In this document: positions 36,545 to 45,784 of the stretch, piece after piece
Numbering within the stretch: the first letter of the stretch is position 1
Layout: each line of letters starts with the position of its first letter
NCBI GenBank assembly: GCA_040772845.1
Contig: JAXGXG010000001.1
Location: 248,001-312,000 of the forward strand
DNA from: PWXP01 sp040772845
GTDB lineage: Bacteria; Planctomycetota; Planctomycetia; Pirellulales; Thermoguttaceae
Reading direction: 5' to 3'
DNA length: 64,000 nt
The notes under the pieces: generated by a model
What the model saw: only the letters and a program-made list of their open reading frames with translations
Told to the model about the DNA's origin: nothing
Database searches by the model: none
Program-made: the position numbers and the translations under genes

Positions 36545-36781
36545 GGGTTTCGTAACACAGACGGGGGGAACCCACGCAGGGAAGAAGCGGAAGGGACGCA
36601 TGTTGGTAGCGGACCGTAATGAGCGGACCTCTACAATCGCCTATATTGTGAACCATGGCACACACCGCCGATTCCGTGTAAGTGGTAGTCTACGCAGGAT
36701 GGGTTGACAATTCCGCTTAAGCTGAAGATTCCGACGACCCTGGACGATAGTAGGTTTGGGTTAGACCTGTATGTGGAGGAT

Positions 36782-38398
36782 ATGCGCGCCGTGAGCGATG
36801 GGTTAGCCACAACCCTGAACGTCTTGCAGAAGACCGACAACGAGGCCGCCGTGCGCGTTCTCGTTCCCGCCCTCGACTCGCCCGATCCGGACATTCAGGA
36901 TGGGGCGCTGAAAGCCCTGTTGCTGCGGCGGAGCAAGGCAGGGCATCGCGAAATCCTCCGGCGGCTTCCGCGAATGCCGGTGCGATGGAAGACCATTGTG
37001 CGTCAGCATCAGGGGCGTTTGGCCGGCGCCCTGCGCGATGCGCTGCTCGGCGTGGACCCGCAGATGTGCCTGATTGCGTGCGATGCCGCTCTCTGGTTCC
37101 ACGAGTACGATCTGATGCCTGCCCTGGTCAACGCGCTCGATGGCCGGGGGCGCGTCCCCATCGATGTCCTCGCCCGGACAATCCTGGGCTTGGCCCAAGC
37201 CTTGTACGGGGAGCTTGCTTCTCCGAGTGAATGCGAAGGTTTTCGGGATCCGCAGGTGATACGCGACCGTATTCTGGTGAGTTTGGAGGAGTCGGTCGCG
37301 CGTTTTCCGCAACACCGTCGCCGTGAAGTGCTGGAGGCGTTCCTCTTGCTGACGGGGCGCGAGAATTCTGCCCTGAAAAAGATTCTGATCAATCCGCACC
37401 ATCCTGCGTTCCTGCCCATCGTTGAGATGCTGGGGCAGAGCGAGTCGGGCGGTGTGGTACGGCTGTTGCTGAGCATGTTGGACGATCCGCACATTCCTTC
37501 CGCGGTTCTGGGAGTGATTGCCAAGCGAAAAGACATGCGGTTTGTGGAACATCTGCTTGCGAAGCTTGGAGGAGAGCCGTCGCCGGCGGCCATCCAGAAC
37601 CTCAAGAAGATTCAGGTTGTAGGGTGGTATCAATCCGCCATCAGTTTCCTGGACCAGTTGGACGAAGCGGGCCAGTGCGGCATGGTGCGACTGATCATGA
37701 AATCGGGAATCCCTCGCGTGCAGGCGTTTTCTGTCATACAGCAGGTGCTTCTTCATGGGAAACCGAAGGGGCGCCGCGCCGCGGCTCATGCCCTGGTCGA
37801 ATTCAGCGGCGCCGATGCGAATGCGCTGGCCGTACGCGCCCTGGAGGATCCCGACGCGCAAGTGCAGGCGACTGTCGTACGCCAGCTTCGGCGGCGGGGC
37901 ATTCCGGGCGTGCTCCCTCGGATGATCGAATTGCTGGACAGTCCGCACGTCGAGGTGCGCAACGCGGCTCGCGAGAACCTTTCGGAGTTTACCATCGAGC
38001 GGTTTCTGGCCGCGTACGATCTGCTGGACGATCAGGTTCGCACCAGCACATCACTGCTGGTCAAGAAGGCCGATCCCCGTACGCTATCCGTACTGCGGCA
38101 AGAGTTGCAGTCGGGGCTTCGTTCCCGGCGGCTTCGTGGGATCGACGTTGCCTGCTCGATGGATTGCGTGGAGGCGTTGGAGGATGCGATTGCGGAACTG
38201 CTGAACGACGAAGACCATCTTGTACGCAGTGAAGCGGTCGAGGCGTTGGGAAAATGTGCGTCGCCGACAAGCCGCGAGGCCCTCCAACGGGCGCAACACG
38301 ACAGTAACGAACTGGTGCGGCAGGCGGCCACGCGCAGCCTGCATCAACATGCGGCGTTTGGCAACTGGCGAGAAGCCTTGGCCGATCCGCGAGACTAG
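36782..38398 (+). CDS. HEAT-repeat protein
   Basis: About 538 residues built almost entirely of HEAT-like helical repeats (VRVLVPALDSPDPDIQDGAL; VRALEDPDAQVQATVVRQL; MIELLDSPHVEVRNAARENL; AIAELLNDEDHLVRSEAVEAL). No catalytic domain is visible. It is probably a scaffold for protein-protein contact. ATG 36782 has GGAGG just upstream; the frame is open to a TTG at 36704, which would add 26 residues. The next gene, a single-span membrane protein, starts 25 bases later, so the two likely form an operon and may work together. Confidence 0.82.
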   Translation: MRAVSDGLATTLNVLQKTDNEAAVRVLVPALDSPDPDIQDGALKALLLRRSKAGHREILRRLPRMPVRWKTIVRQHQGRLAGALRDALLGVDPQMCLIACDAALWFHEYDLMPALVNALDGRGRVPIDVLARTILGLAQALYGELASPSECEGFRDPQVIRDRILVSLEESVARFPQHRRREVLEAFLLLTGRENSALKKILINPHHPAFLPIVEMLGQSESGGVVRLLLSMLDDPHIPSAVLGVIAKRKDMRFVEHLLAKLGGEPSPAAIQNLKKIQVVGWYQSAISFLDQLDEAGQCGMVRLIMKSGIPRVQAFSVIQQVLLHGKPKGRRAAAHALVEFSGADANALAVRALEDPDAQVQATVVRQLRRRGIPGVLPRMIELLDSPHVEVRNAARENLSEFTIERFLAAYDLLDDQVRTSTSLLVKKADPRTLSVLRQELQSGLRSRRLRGIDVACSMDCVEALEDAIAELLNDEDHLVRSEAVEALGKCASPTSREALQRAQHDSNELVRQAATRSLHQHAAFGNWREALADPRD

Positions 38399-38422
38399 GC
38401 ATTTGCACGGGAGCCTCCGACC

Positions 38423-38953
38423 ATGCACCTACACGGGTTCGAACTGTCGTCTCTGGCATTGTTGGGGCGAAGCCGGCTGGAGGACATGTCGCGGTATTTT
38501 CGTGGGCCGCGCGTGCAGCTCAGCTCGCGGGATGCCGTCTTCATACTTCTGGGGCTTGCCGGTCTGATTCTGGTGATCTGGTTGCTCTCGCTTGTGGTCC
38601 AGTGGCAGGAACAGGGGCGCAAGAAGCCATCGGCGACTCGGCTCTTCCTGCAACTGTGCCGTGCCCATCGGCTGAAATGGCGCGACGGCTGGCTTCTTTG
38701 GCGTCTGGCGATCTCGCAGCGATTGACGGATCCGGCGCGAGTCTTCCTGGAGCCCGAGCGTTTCGAGCCGGAGCATTTGATGGGGACTTTGCGCTTTCAC
38801 GCAGCCCGGTTCCAGATGCTGCGGGGTAAACTGTTCTCTTGCCCGGAGCGAACGCCGCCGCCCGATGGCCGCGATCCCACCTGGAACCTTCCCTTGCAGG
38901 AACGTAAGGGCACGCCTCTGGCTCCCGTGACACCGACACCGCAGATCCGTTAA
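38423..38953 (+). CDS. Single-span membrane protein, HEAT-protein neighbour
   Basis: A 176-residue protein. One transmembrane helix at about residues 38-62 (AVFILLGLAGLILVIWLLSLVV) separates a 37-residue N-terminal part from a basic cytoplasmic-type domain of about 110 residues (LFLQLCRAHRLKWRDGWLLWRLAISQRL; PARVFLEPERFEPEHL). I do not recognise a family. Its tail overlaps the convergent ROK gene by four bases. Function unknown; an operon with the HEAT-repeat protein is likely. Confidence 0.72.
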   Translation: MHLHGFELSSLALLGRSRLEDMSRYFRGPRVQLSSRDAVFILLGLAGLILVIWLLSLVVQWQEQGRKKPSATRLFLQLCRAHRLKWRDGWLLWRLAISQRLTDPARVFLEPERFEPEHLMGTLRFHAARFQMLRGKLFSCPERTPPPDGRDPTWNLPLQERKGTPLAPVTPTPQIR

Positions 38954-39987
38954 GCCGTGTCGGCATGGGCGGCCAGCGCCAATGCCCCGTGGACCACGAC
39001 TTCCTCGCCAAGTAAGGCAGGGACGATTCGGTAGGTTTCTCGGAGTGACGGAAAGACGTACCGGTTGACTTCATGACGCAACGGAGTGAGAAACAATTCC
39101 TCGCCAAGCTGCGCCACGCCCCCGCCGACGGCAACAACGTCGGGCCCGAGCAGGGTGATGGCCTGCGCCAGCGCCCAGCCGTATGCCTGACATGCATGTT
39201 GAAACACGTCGCGCGCCAGCTCGTTCCCGTCGCGCGCCGCATCGGCAAGCAGTTTGGTCGAGATCTGCTCGAGGTAGCCATTGCACCGATGCAAAAGGTC
39301 GGCGGCAGCCTTCTCTCCCGCTTCTTCCAGTTCAACCAGGCGGGATCGAATCCCTTCGGGATCGAGCGGCTGGTCTTGGAACATGCGGGCGCTGAGCGAA
39401 TGGAGTTCCGGGTTCAGCAGTTTTGCCTGGGCGTTTTGGGCGATCGCCCACCCGCTGGCCAACGATTCGACGGTTTCGTCGGGCTCTCGGCAGTGCAGGC
39501 CAGGCCGCAGATGACCGATTTCGGAAGCGATGCCGGCGGCCCCCTGGTGGAGCCGTCCGCCGACGACCAGGGCGCCGCCGATTCCACTTCCGACATTGCT
39601 GTACAGGACCACGCGGCATCCCTTGCCCGCTCCGAAGCGGGCCTCGGCCAAACCGGCAAGGTCAGAATCGTTCCCCAATACAACAGGCATTTTCAAGATA
39701 TCTTGAAGCCATCGTGTCAAGGGGAAATGGTCCCAGCCTTCGATTTGATGGCTGGTCAGCGTGACGCCCCGTTGGCTATCGACGGGCCCTCCGAAACCGA
39801 TACCGGCGCGCTGCACCGCATGGGCTTTCACAAGGGAACACGCGGCCTCGGCAATCTGTCGGCGGATTCCCTCGGCGCCCAGACCGGGCACGACATCCAG
39901 CCTGACAAGCGCCGACAGTGCCGTGCCATCGCCCTCGCCGATGCCAAGTTGCAGCTTCGTTCCGCCGATTTCAATGCCAAGTAACAT
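38950..39987 (-). CDS. ROK-family sugar kinase
   Basis: A 345-residue protein. The start at ATG 39987 gives the family N-terminus MLLGIEIGGTKLQLGIG (ATP-binding phosphate-1 motif). GGPVDSQRGV, VVLGNDSDLAGLAEARFGAGKG and the conserved-type catalytic Asp in NDSD follow, then LYSNVGSGIGGALV, EIGHLRPGLHC and VAVGGGVAQLGEEL. The cysteine cluster that binds zinc in many ROK proteins is largely absent (only HCREPDE). There is no N-terminal HTH, so this is a kinase, not a repressor. It probably phosphorylates glucose or another hexose released by the secreted hydrolases. Confidence 0.9.
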   Translation of the reverse strand: MLLGIEIGGTKLQLGIGEGDGTALSALVRLDVVPGLGAEGIRRQIAEAACSLVKAHAVQRAGIGFGGPVDSQRGVTLTSHQIEGWDHFPLTRWLQDILKMPVVLGNDSDLAGLAEARFGAGKGCRVVLYSNVGSGIGGALVVGGRLHQGAAGIASEIGHLRPGLHCREPDETVESLASGWAIAQNAQAKLLNPELHSLSARMFQDQPLDPEGIRSRLVELEEAGEKAAADLLHRCNGYLEQISTKLLADAARDGNELARDVFQHACQAYGWALAQAITLLGPDVVAVGGGVAQLGEELFLTPLRHEVNRYVFPSLRETYRIVPALLGEEVVVHGALALAAHADTA

Positions 39988-40200
39988 GCCGGTTCGCTCG
40001 GTCGGGAGATTGAACACATTGACGGCGAAGGGGTTATACGGCTTCTCGACTACCGGATGGCCGCCATCAAGACTTCATCACAAAGACAAAGGCCCTTCAC
40101 GTCCTGCCTGATCGTAACGACCCGATGGAGGACGTCAAGAGCCCCTGTCGCAAACATACGCGCGGTGCAAAGAACGCTGCACTGCCGGGATGGGCCGGCC

Positions 40201-40860
40201 CTATTTCAGCTCCTTGATGCGGATGGCGCGAAATGCCACCGGCGAACCGTGGCCGAGGAATCCGATATGGCCGCTCTCATTGAGCAGGCCGGGATGCTCA
40301 TTCCCGTCCATGTATGGCTTCTCGATCTTGGCCAGGTCGGTATCGACGATCGTGTGTCCATTGAGAATGACTTGGATGTGGCTACCTTCCGCGCGGACTT
40401 CCTGGCTGTTCCACTCGCCGGCCGGCCGCAGAAAGCCACGCTTTGCCGGCGCCACGCCGTACACGGAACCGTGATACTGATAAGGTTTCAGATTCTTGTA
40501 GCAAGGAGCTTCATTATCGAGCACCTGGAGTTCCATGGCGGAATAGGCCGGATTCCCCTGGACGCCAGATCGAATGCCCAGGCCATTGTTGCCGCCGGGC
40601 GGCACCTTGAATTCCAGTCGCAAGATGAAATTGCTGTACGGTTTTGCCGTGTAAAGATTGCCTCCCTTTCGGCATACGATGGCGCCGTCTTCAACGGTAT
40701 AGCCTTGGACGGCGCCTTGCCAGCCGTCCAGGTCCTTCCCGTTGAACAGGCAGACAAATCCTTCCTCGGCCTCTCCGGCAGGAAGATCGGCCGAAATGGC
40801 GGTCGCGGCAGATACGAGGCAGAGGGTCGTCAGTGTGAGGAAGGGAAAGAAGCTTTTCAT
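40201..40860 (-). CDS. Secreted DUF1080 (3-keto-disaccharide hydrolase-like) protein
   Basis: A 219-residue exported protein with a signal peptide (MKSFFPFLTLTTLCLVSAATA). The DUF1080 concanavalin-like fold is recognisable from FVCLFNGKDLDGWQG, YTVEDGAIVCRKGGNLYT, FILRLEFKVPPGGNNGLGIRS, MELQVLDNEA, EWNSQEVRAEGSHIQVILNG, and GHIGFLGHGSPVAFRAIRIKEL. Members act on 3-keto-glycosides. GGAG lies upstream of ATG 40860. It is monocistronic. Confidence 0.93.
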   Translation of the reverse strand: MKSFFPFLTLTTLCLVSAATAISADLPAGEAEEGFVCLFNGKDLDGWQGAVQGYTVEDGAIVCRKGGNLYTAKPYSNFILRLEFKVPPGGNNGLGIRSGVQGNPAYSAMELQVLDNEAPCYKNLKPYQYHGSVYGVAPAKRGFLRPAGEWNSQEVRAEGSHIQVILNGHTIVDTDLAKIEKPYMDGNEHPGLLNESGHIGFLGHGSPVAFRAIRIKELK

Positions 40861-41230
40861 GGAAATTCGTCTCCGTAGGAAGAAATAGGTGGGATGTCTC
40901 TTCGGGGGCCCGGGTGTTTGCCGACAACTTCTGGCGCCAAAACGGCGCCCTCAGTTGAAACCGGCATCCTATGCTCGCCGCACGTCGTCTTTGCGCTTCT
41001 GCAGGATGGACATTCTGTCCGTCCGGGTTCGGACGGGCTGAATCCCATCTTGCCAAAACGCGCAGTCTCCAACCGCGACGCGCATGCGTCCAGGCAGTTT
41101 GCCTATTGTCGCTTCCGTGGAGGGGGCGTGTCAATCTTTCGCAGCAATTGGAAGCAGAAAGATTGCGCAGCGATGTGTGTACATGCCCTCAGGAAGCACT
41201 GTTGCTCCCCCTGACGGGAGTGCTTCAACT
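40861..41230. other. Intergenic region between DUF1080 gene and thiC
   Basis: About 370 bases without a gene. It contains the likely thiC terminator at 41193-41226 and a weaker hairpin near 41018-41036 (CCGTCC/GGACGG). The DUF1080 promoter should lie near 40.9 kb, but I cannot point to it. Confidence 0.5.
41193..41226 (-). terminator. thiC: Hairpin directly after thiC, possible terminator
   Basis: The arms GAAGCACT (41193-41200) and AGTGCTTC (41219-41226) are exact complements, and an inner pair strengthens the stem. It begins five bases after the thiC stop. No U-tract follows, so it may be a stability element or act with Rho. Confidence 0.5.
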
Positions 41231-42529
41231 TCACTCCTGCGGCCTGTGGGCTCGGATTTCGGCCGTCGCACGCATGGAGCAGAATTTCGGCCCGCACATG
41301 CTACAGTAGGGCGATTTCTTTCCGGTGTCGTCCGGAATGGTCTCGTCGTGCATGCGACGGGCGGTCTCGCCGTCCAACGCCAGGCGGAACTGCTCTTCCC
41401 AGTCGAACTGAAAGCGGGCGCGGCTCATGGCGTCGTCGCGGTCGCGTACGCCGGCCCGGTGGCGACCGATATCGGCCGCGTGGGCGGCGATCTTGTAGGC
41501 AATCACTCCTTGCCGGACATCGTCCAGGTCGGGCAGACCGAGATGTTCCTTCGGCGTAACATAGCAGAGCATGGCCGCACCGTACCAGGCAGCCATTGCA
41601 GCGCCTATGGCGCTGGTGATGTGATCGTAGCCCGGCGCGATATCGGTCACCACGGGCCCAAGAACGTAGAACGGCGCTTCGTCGCACCATTGTTGCTGGA
41701 GCCGGATGTTCTGCTCGATCTGGTCCATGGGGACATGCCCCGGACCTTCAATCATCACCTGGCATCCAAGGTCGCGCGCTCGACGCCCCAATTCGCCCAT
41801 GACCTTCAGTTCCGCCAATTGGGCTTCATCGGTTGCATCGGCCAGGCATCCCGGTCGGAGGCCGTCGCCCAGGCTCCAGGTTACGTCGTACTCGCGAAAG
41901 ATTTCGCAAAGCTCCGAAAACACCTGGTATAAGGGATTCTGCTGCCCGTGAGCCGTCATCCATTTGGCCATCAGGGCGCCTCCGCGACTCACGATCCCTG
42001 TAACCCGGTTGTTTGTCAGCGGCAGATGCTCTTTCAGCAGGGCGCAATGCACCGTCATATAGTCAACGCCTTGCTTCGCCTGCTGTTCGACAACGTCAAG
42101 AAACATCTGCGGACGCATATCGGCAATCTCGTCGAGTTCTTGCGCGGTCTGATAGATGGGAACGGTCCCAACCGGCACGGTCGAGGCGCCGATAATCCGG
42201 TCTCGCACGGCATTGATCTGATCGCCGGTCGAGAGGTCCATGACCGTGTCGGCGCCGAACTTCACTGCGGTGAAGAGTTTTTCCAGTTCGCAACTGGTAT
42301 CGCTGGCTACGGCCGACTTGCCGATGTTGGCGTTAATCTTCGTTCTTGCGGCAATTCCGATGCCGATGGGCTGGAGCCCTTTGGCAACATGGTTCTTGTT
42401 GGCCGGAATCACCATGCGTCCTCGTGCCAGCTCATCTCGCACCTGCTCCGGAGCAAGGCGTTCGTGCTCGGCAACGAGATGCATTTCTGGGGTAATCGTG
42501 CCGGCGAGGGCTTCCTGCAACTGGGTCAT
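41231..42529 (-). CDS. thiC: Phosphomethylpyrimidine synthase ThiC
   Basis: A 432-residue radical SAM enzyme that turns aminoimidazole ribotide into the HMP-P moiety of thiamin. Motifs: NANIGKSAVASD, GADTVMDLSTG, YMTVHCALLKEHLPLT, SRGGALMAKWM, GDGLRPGCLADATDEAQ, MIEGPGHVPMDQIE, and the C-terminal 4Fe-4S site CSMCGPKFC. It is the short form without the N-terminal domain of E. coli ThiC. ATG 42529 is preceded by AGGAGGGG. No intact thiamin riboswitch was found upstream (see rejected items). Confidence 0.96.
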   Translation of the reverse strand: MTQLQEALAGTITPEMHLVAEHERLAPEQVRDELARGRMVIPANKNHVAKGLQPIGIGIAARTKINANIGKSAVASDTSCELEKLFTAVKFGADTVMDLSTGDQINAVRDRIIGASTVPVGTVPIYQTAQELDEIADMRPQMFLDVVEQQAKQGVDYMTVHCALLKEHLPLTNNRVTGIVSRGGALMAKWMTAHGQQNPLYQVFSELCEIFREYDVTWSLGDGLRPGCLADATDEAQLAELKVMGELGRRARDLGCQVMIEGPGHVPMDQIEQNIRLQQQWCDEAPFYVLGPVVTDIAPGYDHITSAIGAAMAAWYGAAMLCYVTPKEHLGLPDLDDVRQGVIAYKIAAHAADIGRHRAGVRDRDDAMSRARFQFDWEEQFRLALDGETARRMHDETIPDDTGKKSPYCSMCGPKFCSMRATAEIRAHRPQE

Positions 42530-42885
42530 TTGAGGTAGATCTCCCCTCCTGGGGGTAGTAGCCTGAAGGAAACAACGATCTCCTTATGCTACCGCATCAG
42601 GGATTCAGGTCAACGGGTCGGTTCGGAAGGGAGGCAAATGGGGCAGTCCGTAGAGGCTTTGGGAGCGTCGCTTTCGTCACAAGAGTGGTGCTTGCTGGGG
42701 AGGAATACGGCTGGTGCGAGAAGTGGAGATTTGCGCTACGATTTTACCCAGATTGTATGACCGTTAAAACTTCAATAAGCCTCAAGAACGGTGCAATCCA
42801 TACCGATAAACACCCAGCAAGGGGCGTTTCGCCAACGTCCTGCGTGTAATCTGCGCCACTCCAAGCTCGTTCAAGGTACCCGCTC
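42530..42885. other. Divergent intergenic region, thiC leader
   Basis: About 356 bases. On the minus strand, near 42580-42620, a short segment resembles the 3' half of a TPP aptamer (ACCCGTTGACCTGA) with a hairpin ATGC-GGTA-GCAT (42586-42597), but the 5' half is not recognisable. The right part should hold the promoter of the 42886 gene. Confidence 0.4.
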
Positions 42886-44436
42886 ATGCCGACAACAAAC
42901 TCCGTTCCGCGAGGGCAGAAGACCGTCAAGGGGTCCGGCAGCGAGCCGGAGTCAACGCAAGGCGCCGGCAAGACTGGCGGTTTTCGTACTCCGGTGCCAC
43001 GTGTTCTGGCGCGATTCCCGGACTTGGACGCCAAGGAGGGGGGTGTAGAGGTGCCCACCGAGACCCTGCCGAGCTTTGAAGGGCGGTTCGTTCATCAGAA
43101 ACTTGCAATGCGGATCCTCGTCGGTGTGGCCGTCGTCTTGGTGCTGATGGCCGTTCTCCCGAAGATGTTCCAGGAAAAGGGAGCCGGAGACTCGGATGGT
43201 ACGGCGTCTTCCAAGCCGTCCTGGCAGCCGGAGAACCCGGCTCCAGATGCCTTGGCTGCGCCACCTTGGAATGGCGGTGGTCAGGTGACCGACAGTGCCA
43301 TAGGTTCAGCAGATGTCCGCCCTGTGGAGTTGCCCCCGATGGACTACCAAGCTGGTCCAGACGCGGCCGCCCGATCGGCGGTCGTACCGGCAACGGAATT
43401 GGCCGCAGAGAACGTTGGCCACCCGGGGGACGGAAACGAGAACCGATGGGAGCAGCAGGCGACCACTCTGAATCGTGAGCAGTCTTTGGTCTCGGCGGAT
43501 GAAGCCGCCCGGATGGACTATCGGCCGGGAGTCTCTCCAAACGCAGACAGTGGAGCGAATTCGTATTATCCGCAGAATTCCACCGTGAATCGAGCGTCGG
43601 CCATTCCCGATTCCCAGTTGCCGGCGGCCGGCTATGGCAACGGGTATCAGGCGGATGCCTCCGCGCAGCCTTATCGGCAAGGCTATGGCGCCGGGGCCTA
43701 TGCAGAGCAGTCGGGACGCTATGATACAGCAGGTCGCGACGGAAACCGGCCAGCCGCGCCCACGGCGTACCAAGAGCCGGCCGCAACCTATCCATCGTAT
43801 GCGGACAATGGTTCGTCCGGCTCGTCGTACGAGGCCGGCTATCGATCTTCTGCCGCATCGACTCCTTCACAGGCGTATGACGCAGGCAGTCAGGGGATCG
43901 GTGGCGGTTCGGCGGACTACCGCGACTATCGTCAAGCAGCGACCGGGAACTATCGTCAGCCGGACACGAATGACTACCGTCAGATGCCCGTAGCCGACTA
44001 TCGCCAGATGCCCGTGGCCGACTATCGCCAGTCGGCAACGAGCGACTATCGGCAATCGGCAGCAGCCGACTACCGGCAAGGTGCGGTGCCTGACTATCGT
44101 CAGGCGTCACAGCCGGTGAACTCCGGGGCTGGTTCGACGTCCGGCTATCCGGCGCAACCGTACCGTTCCGGCTATGGCGATCCTCGGCAGAACGAGTTGC
44201 CGCAGCAGCAGTATGGCAGTGGTTACAGCCAGGAATCGGGCGGTTATCCCTCGACTGGTATTCAGAACGGTACCGGGGCAGGCGTGGCTCCGGCGCAGGG
44301 GACCTCCTACTATCAGGCGGATCGTCGCAACGAGGCCGGAACCGGCAACGCATCGTATGGCGACCAGCCTGGCGCGGCCTATTTCCAAGGCACAATCGAG
44401 CAGGCCCCGGTGAATTCCGGGACGCGTCTTTACTAA
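42886..44436 (+). CDS. Single-span membrane protein with long disordered Tyr-rich repeat region
   Basis: A 516-residue protein. Residues 1-67 are polar; one transmembrane helix follows (about 68-90, LAMRILVGVAVVLVLMAVLPKMF). The remaining 420 residues are low complexity, rich in Tyr, Gln, Ser, Gly and Pro. Residues 347-410 hold eight 8-residue units of the form DYRQxxxx (for example DYRQMPVA twice in a row). It is followed after 39 bases by a BY-kinase-like gene and then by an ExeA-like ATPase gene. The repeats offer many tyrosines, which would suit tyrosine phosphorylation, but that is inference. AAGG lies before ATG 42886. Confidence 0.75.
   Translation: MPTTNSVPRGQKTVKGSGSEPESTQGAGKTGGFRTPVPRVLARFPDLDAKEGGVEVPTETLPSFEGRFVHQKLAMRILVGVAVVLVLMAVLPKMFQEKGAGDSDGTASSKPSWQPENPAPDALAAPPWNGGGQVTDSAIGSADVRPVELPPMDYQAGPDAAARSAVVPATELAAENVGHPGDGNENRWEQQATTLNREQSLVSADEAARMDYRPGVSPNADSGANSYYPQNSTVNRASAIPDSQLPAAGYGNGYQADASAQPYRQGYGAGAYAEQSGRYDTAGRDGNRPAAPTAYQEPAATYPSYADNGSSGSSYEAGYRSSAASTPSQAYDAGSQGIGGGSADYRDYRQAATGNYRQPDTNDYRQMPVADYRQMPVADYRQSATSDYRQSAAADYRQGAVPDYRQASQPVNSGAGSTSGYPAQPYRSGYGDPRQNELPQQQYGSGYSQESGGYPSTGIQNGTGAGVAPAQGTSYYQADRRNEAGTGNASYGDQPGAAYFQGTIEQAPVNSGTRLY
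43924..44115 (+). repeat. Eight tandem 24-bp units encoding DYRQ repeats
   Basis: Units start at 43924, 43948, 43972, 43996, 44020, 44044, 44068 and 44092, each with GACTA(T/C)CG(T/G/C)CA(G/A) or a close variant (AAC in the second). The spacing is exactly 24 bases and is in frame within the 42886 gene. Confidence 0.9.
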
Positions 44437-44475
44437 CCTATCCAATGCCCGAGCAGCCATCCCACGAAAGCAACA

Positions 44476-45780
44476 ATGGCCTCCTTAGATAAAGCCTTCA
44501 TCAAGGCCTATCGACAACAAGATCCGGCGGTAAGCGCGATTCCGCTTGATACGTCGGGGACTCAGTCGCTGGTGGAAGCGCTGGAGGACCGTCCGCTGCG
44601 CGAGGCGAAGAAGCAGACGGCCGTTGCCCGCCACAACGGCGTCTTGGCGGCGCTGCAGACGGAGCGGTTGCAGCCGAAGTATCCCCAGGTTGTCAACAAG
44701 CCCGCGGCGAAGCATGCGCCTGCCGCCGAGGCCGAGGACCCGGAATCGGAGGCGTGCAACGGTGGCGTGCCACCCTTCCTGCGACGTTTTGCCGCGCCGC
44801 GCGGACTCGCCGTCGGAAATGGCGCGGCCGTCGATCCGGACGGCGCCCTGCAGACCGGGCGGACGGCGCGCATCGACGCCGGGGCGGATGACGTCAGCCG
44901 GCAAACGCAGGTGGTCCCGCCGCCGCACATTGATTCGGCGGCGATTGCGAATGATCGCGCTGTTGATCGCGCTACGAGTGCGGCTGTCGAAGGATCGGAT
45001 GTCGAAAACGATGCCGACGCCTCGGATTGCCTGCAGAACGCCGGATCAGCTTCTGAAGAGACATCGGTAGCGGACACCGATGGAGAGTTGCGGGAGTCAC
45101 CCGAATCCGACGGTTCAGATTCCGGGGTGTTTCGCCCGGTACTGCAAGTGGAGTCGCTTGCTCCGTCCAGCGTTGGCGAGCGTTTGCAGCGGAAGGCGGC
45201 GGCTGAACTGGACCGGCTGGCCGATGTTTCGCTGGATATGGCCAAGGCCGGAAAGACGGTGCTCGGCTTCGCATCGGATCATCCCGGCCAGGGAACGACA
45301 ACGTTGCTCGGTTGCGTTGCTCTGCGGCTTGCCCAGCGAGGGCAGCGCGTTGCCATGGTCGACGCGAACCTGTCAAATCCGCAACTGGCGGAAGAAATGG
45401 GTTTGCTACCGGAGTGCGGCTGGGAGAAGACCGTTACCGAACCGATACCCCTCGAGGAGTTGGTTGTCGAGTCTGTCCGGCAGTCGATTTCCTTGCTGCC
45501 GCTTTGTTGTCCATGCGAGCTGGCCGGTTCTTCTGGCGACTTCGCACCCTTTCGGAAAGCCATCGGAAGGTTGCGCCAACACTATGAATTGGTGCTGGTC
45601 GATCTTGGCGTCCCGGGTGAATCGCTCATCGGCGCGTTGGAGGCCGTGGTCGATACCGTACTGCTCGTTCGCGACGTCCGCAGTGCGCAACCTGACCGAG
45701 TTTTTGGCTTGCATCGAACACTCAACCGGGCGGGAGTGAACGTGGCAGGAATGATCGAATCGTTTGTCCGCGGCGAATAG
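44476..45780 (+). CDS. BY-kinase/CpsD-like P-loop ATPase with altered Walker A
   Basis: A 434-residue protein. The first 240 residues are low complexity (Ala/Glu/Pro/Arg) with no domain I recognise. The C-terminal 180 residues form a MinD/BY-kinase-like fold: FASDHPGQGTTTLLG (Walker A position), VAMVDANLSNPQLAEEMGL (A' motif) and LVLVDLGVPG (Walker B). The invariant Walker A lysine is Thr274. No Tyr-rich tail is present. Homologous proteins act as bacterial tyrosine kinases controlling polysaccharide export. It lies between a Tyr-rich repeat protein and an ExeA-like ATPase and overlaps neither. It may be a non-hydrolysing or regulatory version. Confidence 0.78.
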   Translation: MASLDKAFIKAYRQQDPAVSAIPLDTSGTQSLVEALEDRPLREAKKQTAVARHNGVLAALQTERLQPKYPQVVNKPAAKHAPAAEAEDPESEACNGGVPPFLRRFAAPRGLAVGNGAAVDPDGALQTGRTARIDAGADDVSRQTQVVPPPHIDSAAIANDRAVDRATSAAVEGSDVENDADASDCLQNAGSASEETSVADTDGELRESPESDGSDSGVFRPVLQVESLAPSSVGERLQRKAAAELDRLADVSLDMAKAGKTVLGFASDHPGQGTTTLLGCVALRLAQRGQRVAMVDANLSNPQLAEEMGLLPECGWEKTVTEPIPLEELVVESVRQSISLLPLCCPCELAGSSGDFAPFRKAIGRLRQHYELVLVDLGVPGESLIGALEAVVDTVLLVRDVRSAQPDRVFGLHRTLNRAGVNVAGMIESFVRGE

Positions 45781-45784
45781 CTCC

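Noticed and set aside
42530..42640. Thiamin (TPP) riboswitch in front of thiC
   Set aside because: The minus strand has ACCCGTTGACCTGA, close to the 3' half of the TPP aptamer, but the required GGGG and CTGAGA parts of the 5' half are absent upstream. A covariance search with the TPP model would decide.
43924..44115. Tandem 24-bp repeats as a CRISPR array
   Set aside because: The units are adjacent with no spacers, are in frame and encode DYRQ units inside a gene. No cas gene is present.
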